This document shows, piece by piece, positions 55,985 through 64,000 of a stretch of DNA of 64,000 bases (positions are counted from its first letter, which is position 1; the number at the start of each line of letters is the position of its first letter). The translations under genes were made by a program, and so were the position numbers. The stretch is taken from contig CALNHX010003601.1 of assembly GCA_940337035.1 (NCBI GenBank), forward strand, positions 1 to 64,000. Reading direction: 5' to 3'. A model generated the notes under the pieces. It saw only the letters and a program-made list of their open reading frames with translations, did not search any database and had not been told where the DNA came from. Source of the stretch: Agriotes lineatus (lineage: Eukaryota; Arthropoda; Insecta; Coleoptera; Elateridae).

Positions 55985-56412
55985 ATACAAGAAAAATAAG
56001 ATACCCTTTTTAAAAAAATCTGGTGTGATACATGCACACAACTTTTTGTGATCTTATAATTAGTCAAAAATTTGTTTTTAGCTTCCCTACTACAATGTAT
56101 AAAAAACCAAAAAAGAAGCTCATTTTCGTGGTATTCACCTGGAACATCATACGAGTAAACATCATATTTCCGGTTATGCGATTTTCTTCAAAAGCTTGCT
56201 GTCGCATCTAGATAGTACACAAAACTTATATATCAGTTTCAACGTCATATCTCTTTTCATTTTTAAGATATTCTGTTCACACACAGACAGACCAATGAAC
56301 AAAAATATGTTCTTTGGGTTCAGGGAGCTCTAAAACGCGAAGGTCTGTTCAAAACTTAATTTCGAATTTTTGGGGTGAATAAAATACTTCCTTTATTGTA
56401 AAAAGAAGTAAT
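55985..56412 (+). repeat. CAGA-type dispersed repeat, shorter copy
   Basis: AAATCTGGTGTGATACATGC start, CGGTTATGCGATTTTCTTCA middle, TACTTCCTTTATTGTAAAAA end. Parallel to 50272-50955 with an internal deletion. Confidence 0.75.
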
Positions 56413-56494
56413 GAAAACAACGTTATTTTAGAAATTATAATTTTATTATTAAATAAGCTACAAACAATTCGCCATAACAAAAACATTTAAATTA

Positions 56495-58325
56495 GGTGTT
56501 CAAACTGCTGACTATATTTAAACGCACATTTGCGCTCGTCGAATCCAGTTTTCTGATACTCTTGGAAATTGTTGGCGTAACTGCTCTGTTGCAGCGTTGA
56601 TGCGGCGGCGGCGGCGCAATTCGTCGATTGTATCAACTTCGATGGCATACCGGGTGACAATGAGACTAGGGCCATGCTTATATCTTCTTTATTTATGAAT
56701 CGATTTGGATAAAATTTTATACCAAGATACTAGACATAATTTCTGATTGGCCGATAGATATAGTCAAAATGGCTGACTTCCTGTTTTACCGGAAATGATA
56801 CCAACTTTGATTTTTTGAATGGAACACCCTGTATATTTTATATTTTTCTAATTCTATGAGTCAAATTACATATAATAGTGTTGCCAAATTTCAATCTTTT
56901 TAAACAAAAAATTATTTTTTCAATTTTTATTTTTTTCCATAGAAGGCCTTGACTTGGAAATTTTTTTTCTAATTGACTCTAGCAACTCTTAATAATAGCT
57001 ATTTTATCAATAAGGTCAATAACAAACCTTTAATAAAAGAATATAATTTGCAAAACCCGTTTTTTAAGAAAAAGTCACTTTTTTTAAATGGCACCTACTA
57101 AGGGCCATCTTGCCATTAGATAGAAAATGTAATTACCAATCTAACGATATGCATCATGCACTACTTGATCTTTATCTGAAACTGAAAATTAATAAAAAAA
57201 ATAAATTTTTGTTTAAAAAAATTGAAATTTGGCAAGACTATTATATGTAATTTGACTCGTAGCTGCAGAAAAATATAAAATATACAGGGTGTTCCATTTA
57301 AAAAAAGCAAAGTTAGTATCATTTCCGGTAAAACCGGAAGTCAGCCATTTTGACTATATCTATCGGCCAATCAGAAATTATGTCTAGTATCTTGGTATAA
57401 AATTTTATCCAAATCGATTCATAAATAAAGAAGATATAAGCATGGCTCTAGTCTCATTGTCACCCGGTATACCAATTATTTCAGAAAACCCTATAAGTCC
57501 ACTGGGTTGAGATCTGGACTGCATGGGGGCCATGAAATCAGTCTACCCCGACTGATCCATGTTTGCTGAAAAATGGTGACGAGGTAATCTTGTACAGCAT
57601 GAATAAAGTGTACGGCGACCATCCAAAGGAACATCTTCGAAGAGTTCTGGCAGAACCTCTTGTAAAAACTGCAAGTACGACCATTAAGACGTGCTGATAA
57701 TTCGTAAGGCTCTATTAAGGTGTTGTTCCAAATACTAGCCCACAGATTCAAACTAAAACGCTGCTGAATGCTACTCTGACGAATCGCGTGCGGATTTTGA
57801 TCAGCCCATATGTGAGAATTGAGAACACCATTCCTAGTAAAATGGCATTCATACGTCACCAGTACGTCTACGTATATTGGAAATTCTGCTTCTCTATTAG
57901 TGCGATTTAGCAGACATTCGCAAAACTGCTGCCGCAGCGGATAATCTCCCAAGAGTCAGTCCTTGCACCTTTTGCAGATGATAGGCGTACAAACCATTGC
58001 TGCTCAATGTGCGCCAAATAAAGGATGGGAAACTCCAACTTGGTGAGAAATTTGGCGTGTACTTGTAGTTCGAGCAGCAACAACCATTTCTAAAAGTTCT
58101 TCCTCCACATTCACCCCATGTCGATTTGGTCTGCCGCCACCATGACCTTTCTTAGGTTGTAAATTTCCAGTCTCTCTTCCGCGTTGGACTATTCAAAGAA
58201 AAGTATTTTCGGGCGTTTGCCGATTAGGAAATCTTTCCGTCCTGCACGTGCAGCGTTTTCGTCAGCAGCTTCGTACATAATAATCATATCTACATATTCT
58301 TCGTTACTGCAATTAGTCATTTAAG
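56495..58325 (-). pseudogene. IS630-type transposase, minus-strand copy, interrupted by MITE
   Basis: Read from 58325: EEYVDMIIMYEAADENAARA (first helix-turn-helix), a shifted middle, then GDYPLRQQFCECLLN, NSHIWADQNPHAIRQSSIQQ, RFSLNLWASIWNNTLIEPYE and WPPCSPDLNPVDL ending in a stop at 57491, with GFLK*LVY just after. The 818 bp MITE follows at a TA. Beyond it (56649-56495) the same protein resumes: VDTIDELRRRRRINAATEQL and, in another frame, QQFEHLI. The catalytic PDLNP block is present. Stops in the N-terminal part and the frameshift show it is inactive. The C-terminal piece exists only on this arm of the palindrome. Confidence 0.85.
56650..57467. mobile_element. Foldback MITE, 818 bp, TA duplication, inside the transposase
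   Basis: CCGGGTGACAATGAGACTAG and its inverse start arms of about 280 bp (56650-56935; 57190-57467). TA flanks both ends (56648-56649; 57468-57469). The 250 bp centre is AT-rich. The third arm copy at 60674-60965 belongs to the palindrome's right side. Confidence 0.88.
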
Positions 58326-60965
58326 TCGAATTAAACACATAATAGCTGATGTATTTTAATTATGACGTTTAAATGAATTAAAATTTGAACAAATTTTTAC
58401 TGCTACTTGTTTTTTTAGTTATTATTAAACAGTCAACGGTTCTCCATCAGTTACTCGTAACAGAAATTTTAAAAAATTTAAAAGAAACATTTAAAAGCAG
58501 TAATTTTTGTTATTTATTTTTTATTATTTTGTGTAACTTAACATTGTTTAGTTAACTCTTAAAACGTAAAAAAGTGGACGTGACTACCTCCCTGGACTTT
58601 CCCATACTGGAAACTGTTCATATCGTCTTTATTCAACAGTCTTTACAACATATCAAAATTTCAACTCGATGACTCACGTCTTCACCGTGATAAGCGTTTA
58701 CACTTTCACGTAAATTGCGGGTAAATATAAAAGAATGTGTAGTTCAAAACGTGACCACCGAGCTTCTGTAGATGGCGCCAAGTGGACAAGCCGCCACTGT
58801 GCTAGTTTATGTATTATTTTCCTCAAAACGGCTGTAGCACCGAGGTGAAATTTTCTAAGTACCTGGAAATTATATTTTCTAGGGCATACAAAATCGATTT
58901 TTTTATTTTCGCGGAAAAAGATTCTTTGACGCAAAAATATAACAACCGTTAGAATAAAAAAATTATTTTTCAAAAATAGAGGGGGGGGGGGGGCCGGTGC
59001 GCTTACATATATCCACGAGTGTAATATTTTTTTGCATATTCATATGCTCCATTATGCACTGAGCAATTCAGTGAAAACCCCAGCTACCTATCTTGTTTTG
59101 TTTATTAATTAAAGGGGTTTAAATTTTCAAACTTCAAAGCTTCGTAGAGGGCGCCACAAATAATTCATGAGATTCTTAAAAAAACAGATCGATAGCCCTT
59201 TTCGGGGTCTATCAGTGTATGAAGAATCTTTTTCCGCGAAAATAAAAAAATCGATTTTGTATGCCCTAGAAAATATAATTTCCAGGTACTTAGAAAATTT
59301 CACCTCGGTGCTACAGCCGTTTTGAGGAAAATAATACATAAACTAGCACAGTGGCGGCTTGTCCACTTGGCGCCATCTACAGAAGCTCGGTGGTCACGTT
59401 TTGAACTACACATTCTGTTATATTTACCCGCAATTTACGTGAAAGTGTAAACGCTTATCACGGTGAAGACGTGAGTCATCGAGTTGAAATTTTGATATGT
59501 TGTAAAGACTGTTGAATAAAGACGATATGAACAGTTTCCAGTATGGGAAAGTCCAGGGAGGTTCAATCAGGGGATATTTAAGAGTTAACTAAACAATGTT
59601 GAGTTACACAAAATAATAAAAAATAAATAACAAAAATTACTGCTTTTAAATGTTTCTTTTACATTTTTTAAAATTTCTGTTACGAGTAACTGATGGAGAA
59701 CCGTTGACTGTTTAATAATAACTAAAAAAACAAGTAGCAGTAAAAATTTGTTCAAATTTTAATTTATTTAAACGTCATAATTAAAATACATCAGCTATTA
59801 TGTGTTTAATTCGACTTAAATGACTAATTGCAGTAACGAAGAATATGTAGATATGATTATTATGTACGAAGCTGCTGACGAAAACGCTGCACGTGCAGGA
59901 CGGAAAGATTTCCTGATCGGCAAACGCCCGAAAATACTTTTCTTTGAATAGTCCAACGCGGAAGAGAGACTGGAAATTTACAACCTAAGAAAGGTCATGG
60001 TGGCGGCAGACCAAATCGACATGGGGTGAATGTGGAGGAAGAACTTTTAGAAATGGTTGTTGCTGCTCGAACTACAAGTACACGCCAAATTTCTCACCAA
60101 GTTGGAGTTTCTCCATCCTTTATTTGGCGCACATTGAGCAGCAATGGTTTGTACGCCTATCATCTGCAAAAGGTGCAAGGACTGACTCTTGGGAGATTAT
60201 CCGCTGCGGCAGCAGTTTTGCGAATGTCTGCTAAATCGCACTAATAGAGAAGCAGAATTTTCAATACACGTAGACGTACTGGTGACGTATGAATGCCATT
60301 TTACTAGGAATGGTGTTCTCAATTCTCACATATGGGCTGATCAAAATCCGCACGCGATTCGTCAGAGTAGCATTCAGCAGCGTTTTAGTTTGAATCTGTG
60401 GGCTAGTATTTGGAACAACACCTTAATAGAGCCTTACGAATTATCAGCACGTCTTAATGGTCGTACTTGCAGTTTTTACAAGAGGTTCTGCCAGAGCTCT
60501 TCGAAGATGTTCCTTTGGATGGTCGCCGTACACTTTATTCATGCTGTACAAGATTACCTCGTCACAATTTTTCAGCAAACATGGATCAGTCGGGGTAGAC
60601 TCATTTCATGGCCCCCATGCAGTCCAGATCTCAACCCAGTGGACTTATAGGGTTTTCTGAAATAATTGGTATACCGGGTGACAATGAGACTAGAGCCATG
60701 CTTATATCTTCTTTATTTATGAATCGATTTGGATAAAATTTTATACCAAGATACTAGACATAATTTCTGATTGGCCGATAGATATAGTCAAAATGGCTGA
60801 CTTCCGGTTTTACCGGAAATGATACTAACTTTGTTTTTTTTTTTAAATGGAACACCCTGTATATTTTATATTTTTCTGCAGCTACGAGTCAAATTACATA
60901 TATAATAGTCTTGCCAAATTTCAATTTTTTTAAACAAAAAAAATATTTTTTCAATTTTTATTTTT
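57190..60965. repeat. 3.8 kb palindrome (inverted duplication)
   Basis: The left arm (57190 to about 58925) and right arm (about 59220 to 60965) are near-identical inverted copies. Matching points sum to 118141 in the outer part and about 118148 near the centre, so few indels separate them. The arms hold the IS630 transposase and half of the MITE. The 300 bp spacer has a G13 run at 58981-58993 and a degraded extra inverted segment. Confidence 0.9.
59818..60673 (+). pseudogene. IS630-type transposase, plus-strand copy in the palindrome
   Basis: Mirror copy of the minus-strand transposase. The N-terminal EEYVDMIIMYEAADENAARA begins near 59830. A frame at 60026-60244 gives EELLEMVVAARTTSTRQISH (second helix-turn-helix), and 60189-60650 gives the central and catalytic part to PDLNPVDL. 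It differs from the other arm at only a few residues (for example SIHVDV for PIYVDV). It ends where the half MITE begins and has no C-terminal continuation. Confidence 0.85.
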
Positions 60966-60971
60966 TACCAT

Positions 60972-61220
60972 TTAATGAGACGAGACGGAATGGAAAAATT
61001 GTGCATACAAGGCAAGGTTGACGGAAAAAGAAGAAGAGGTCGGTCATCAGTGAGATTTATTGATCAAATAAAAAAACTCTCCAATCTATTGATGACCGAA
61101 ATAATGAGAAAGAAGTGCAGAAGATAGAGAACTATAGCGGGCTGTTACCGGTTCTTATTAACTGGAGGGGTCACGATATTCAGAAGCGAGTTACGACTAT
61201 ATATAAGAAGAAGAAGGAAG
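60972..61220 (+). pseudogene. 3' end of RTE-like LINE
   Basis: Frames read MRRDGMEKLCIQGKVDGKRR, then a GRSSVRFIDQIKK-like stretch and a shifted end with GCYRFLLTG. It terminates in an (A/G)-rich tail (AAGAAGAAGAAGG). Only the last 80 or so codons are present. Confidence 0.65.
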
Positions 61221-61347
61221 TTAATAATAATTTTAAGTTCCGTTGTCAAGGGAAAGCAGCAAACAAATATTATCACCGACTTACACGCTTTGTTACTAAG
61301 GCTGTATCCGGCTGTATCAGTGACTTACATGATCAGCAGCGGGAAAA
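61221..61347 (-). repeat. Half copy of the CCCGCTGCT MITE
   Basis: Inverse of 43301-43445 (shared GTTCCGTTGTCAAG, ACTTACACG(C/T)TTTGTTACTA, TGATCAGCAGCGGGAAAA). One end is the MITE terminus. The other is cut exactly at the LINE tail. Confidence 0.65.
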
Positions 61348-62300
61348 TATGTTTACTCCAAGTGCGCGGGCAACACTAAGCTGTTCTATTATTACACAAA
61401 CAATAAAACCCGGTAAACAAAGATAAGAACTTGTAAACTGATTACACTCAGATGCAAGCATTGATTTGCATAAGATGCACTACAGCACAACACGAAAGTA
61501 GAGTAAATTCAGAAGTATGTATATATAACCCTAGGTTTAGTTGATACTTTACCATATCAAGTCGGGTGCGTCGATTATAGTGTACAAGAAAATTGCGCGC
61601 TACGCGCACGTGAAATAGAATACGCGAAAGGTCAAGCTCCGAACCGAGCGCTAAGATAAGAAAAACAAAACCTTAACAAATATAAACATCTGCGAAGCGA
61701 ACGTGAGATTTTATTTTGTGCCATAGATAAACACACATTACGGAAAATTATATTATAGAAGATAGTGACTGGCTATGTACAAAAATAAGGCCTTTGCTGG
61801 AAAGTGAACCGAAATTTGAAATTCCTTTTTGGGGTGTTAGAGGGTTCACCAAAGCTTAACTTCAGTTTCTCGACCCATATTTGCTATGCGCTATTTCCGC
61901 CATCTTAAAAAAGGGTGCGTTTGATTCGTTTCCGATAACTCAGTTCCCGTTAACGGTACGTGAAAATAAAGTGGACCTTTTAGTTAGAATTTTTTGTGCT
62001 CTACACTTTATGTTCAATTACTTTTTCACGTACGAGCGATATTAGTCGAGATATCGAACGGGCAAAGAAAGCGTGAACGGGTCGAGATTTGTTTTCTCGC
62101 ATCTTTATTATATTTCGTGTCTCAACCTATTTAGCGAAAAAGTAGTTATTATAAAACTTGTAAAGCTTGAAAATACCTGCAATTTGACCTATTATAAATT
62201 AAAATGCGACTAAAATTACGTCTTTTAGAGCGGACCAAAGTCGTCAAGTCGGTGCGTAATTTTGATTTCATGTATCGTACTATTACATAAATAACATAAT
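61348..62300. other. No gene seen
   Basis: AT-rich with CpG-containing islands (GCGCGCTACGCGC near 61596). No coding or transposon boundaries recognised. Confidence 0.4.
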
Positions 62301-62438
62301 AATAGTATATTATGTTATTAGGAGCAAAAGTTATATTTTATGTGGCGAGGCTGGACGGGTTATCGCCGAGCTTGCGAGGCAGATAAGTACAGCCGAGCCA
62401 CATAAAGATACTTTTGCTCCGAATAACATATAGTATTT
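62301..62438. repeat. Hairpin repeat
   Basis: AATAGTATATTATGTTATTA and AGGAGCAAAAGT pair with the right arm (ACTTTTGCTCC-like, GAATAACATATAGTATT). Then TTATGTGGC(G/T)(A/C)GGCTG pairs. The loop holds CGCCGAGCTTGCGAGGC. Confidence 0.75.
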
Positions 62439-62507
62439 TTTCTTCAAACGATTTTATAACAAATTATTTACAACTTTGTGAACAAAATTCGAAGAAAATT
62501 ACTTGAT

Positions 62508-62640
62508 CTCGTCAGCGGCAGATAATATTATCTGCCGCTGACGAGCGGCAGATAAAGTTGTCAGCGGCAGATACTAACTTTATCTGCCGCTGATGAGCGG
62601 CAGATAAAGTCGTCAGCGGCAGATAATAACTTTATCTACT
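62508..62640. repeat. Cluster of GCGGCAGATAA palindromes
   Basis: Six occurrences of CAGCGGCAGATAA or GAGCGGCAGATAA-type sequence alternate in orientation with TTATCTGCCGCTGA. They make nested perfect palindromes. The single-copy form is at 43834-43881. Confidence 0.85.
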
Positions 62641-62944
62641 CTTTTATATAATTTTCAAGCTGTTGGAAGCACTGCAAGACCATTAGAATTATTTTGTACA
62701 TTTTAATTTTCTTTCATTTCGTATCATATTCAAACTAATTCAAACGGTTCAAATAGCGTTTGTAGATGCTATTAATACTCTTTTATATAGAAAGCAATGA
62801 AGTTGTAGACGAGCCCCAACGCAAATTATCAGCACAGAAATACCTTATTTAACTTAAAACACTAGTTTTTCTTTGGAAATTGCATTCGGAAATTTCACCT
62901 GAACACTATTTTCATTTCGGGATATTCGGGACTAGTCCCGGGAC
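62641..62944. other. No gene seen
   Basis: AT-rich sequence up to the LINE start. Confidence 0.45.
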
Positions 62945-64000
62945 TTGAAATTTAGCTCTTAAGTCCCGAAAACACAAAGCAGTTGTTGACAATGTCAAAT
63001 ACTTGGGAATTATCTTTGACAGACAGCTGAATTGGGAGAAACATTTAAAAGTTAAAACTGAAAAAGCATGCCTGACATTCTGGTAGTGTCGCGCTTTAGG
63101 TAAATCCTGGGGACTCTCCTCACGAATTACCTTGTGGCTGTATACTGCCGTGATTAGGCCCATGCTATGTTATGGAGCACTTGTCTGGTGGCCCAGGGTC
63201 AGGCAGGCTACGGCAGGAAGTAAACTAGGACATGTGCAACGTCTTGCCTGTCTTAGTTCTACAGGTGCTATACGCTCAACCCATACGGCCGCCTTAGAGG
63301 TGATCTTATACCTTCCACCACTTGATCTTTTTGTGGAGGAAGTAGCCGTAAGAACCGCCTTTAGGCTGCGCTACAAGGGGCTGTGGCACACAGCAGGCAA
63401 GGAAGGCATACCCGCATTCTGAATGAGGCCGTCAACAAGATCGCTCTTCTGGATGCTATGGTAGACTACCTCCCTTTACAATATGCCTTCAATAGACAAT
63501 TTAATGTCTACGAAAATGCCGGGATTATCCAGCATACAGATATATCCATCTTTACTGACGGATCTAAAACAAAGCATGGAACGGGTGCCGGAGTTTTCTC
63601 TGGCGATCTGAACCTCCGCCAAAGCATACCACTAGGCAAAATGGCCACTGTCTTCCAAGCGGAGGTAATTGGAATAATGCATGGTGCAAAAGCAATTCTT
63701 GAAAGGAAAATTGAGAATCAATGTATTGGTATCTTTAGTGACAGTAGAGCCGCTTTACTAGCCCTGGGCAGTTGCAAAATTACCTCAGGTGTGGTACTGC
63801 AGTGCCGTGAAGCTCTCGAGGATATCTCAAAAAATAATGTCGTTTCCCTTGTATGGGTGAAAGGACATGACGGTAACTACGGCAATGAGGAGGCCGACGA
63901 GACTGCGAGGCTTCCGAACAACTTCTCTGGGGGCCAGAACCCGTAATCCCTATATTCCTGATAACATTAAGCTCTATGCTAATGCTATATCAAAAAAACC
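62945..64000 (+). pseudogene. LOA-like LINE: RT C-terminus and RNase H, runs off the end
   Basis: 62985-63090 reads VVDNVKYLGIIFDRQLNWEK. After a stop, 63090-63420 reads ITLWLYTAVIRPMLCYGALV, LGHVQRLACLSSTGAIRSTH and LPPLDLFVEEVAVRTAFRL. A +1/-1 change near 63400 leads to 63383-63946 with an RNase H domain: IFTDGSK, FQAEVIGIMHGA, SDSRAALLAL and SLVWVKGHDGNYGNEEAD (the four acidic/His positions are present). This combination fits LOA/Ingi-type LINEs. The frameshift and stop make this copy inactive. The 5' RT and endonuclease are absent, and the 3' end lies beyond the window. Confidence 0.8.

Noticed and set aside
62508..62640. CRISPR-like repeat cluster
   Set aside because: The repeats alternate in orientation and have no spacers; nested palindromes explain it.

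Overview
The window looks like one stretch of a repeat-rich insect nuclear genome, quite possibly a beetle. It is very AT-rich, has no bacterial-style gene packing, and holds many families typical of insects: Tc1/mariner (IS630) and mariner remnants, piggyBac, hAT, RTE-like and LOA-like LINEs, a Penelope-like element and tRNA-derived SINEs. The organism call is inference. I see no complete, intact host gene. The best host-coding candidate is one exon at about 39.1-39.4 kb on the plus strand that resembles the extracellular part of CNNM/unextended metal transporters.

0-7 kb: two inverted copies of a hairpin-bearing repeat (742-990 and 6545-6825) bracket a 3.1 kb transposon (991-4119). It has about 305 bp terminal inverted repeats and a gene for a FEN1/XPG-like nuclease with zinc-binding-like cysteines, split by one frameshift. 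An IS630 remnant, SINE tail and small hairpins follow. 7-17 kb: a LINE tail, a 2.2 kb foldback element with about 730 bp arms, a palindromic MITE and a broken IS630 transposase. 17.4-19 kb: a GC-rich 30 bp minisatellite with higher-order structure. 19-26.6 kb: a degraded gag-like region cut by a foldback element and a SINE, MITEs (one holding a SINE with a clear target duplication), a hAT-type MITE inside an IS630 fragment, and a mariner pseudogene.

26.6-37.6 kb: two minus-strand RTE-like LINE pseudogenes flank a complete hAT footprint (8 bp target duplication) that carries a LINE fragment, a GC-rich degenerate tandem repeat, and a Penelope-like element with reverse transcriptase and GIY-YIG parts. 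37.6-47 kb: sparse sequence, the candidate host exon, a TIR-bounded 2.3 kb unit with GC-rich tandem repeats, hairpins, MITEs and an IS630 copy with both ends and TA duplications.

47-56.5 kb: a piggyBac pseudogene interrupted by two hAT-type insertions, each with an 8 bp target duplication; a 229 bp TG-tailed SINE-like insertion with a 12 bp target duplication; and many hairpins. 56.5-61 kb: a 3.8 kb palindrome made of two head-to-head copies of an IS630 transposase that had already been hit by an 818 bp MITE, so the order of events can be read. 61-64 kb: more hairpins and a LOA-like LINE with RNase H that runs off the end.

The elements act as a nested archaeological record rather than a pathway. 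The least explained signals are the XPG-nuclease transposon, a recurring class of hairpins whose loops carry CTCG/CGAG-type motifs, the GC-rich minisatellite, and the TG-tailed SINE-like insertion.
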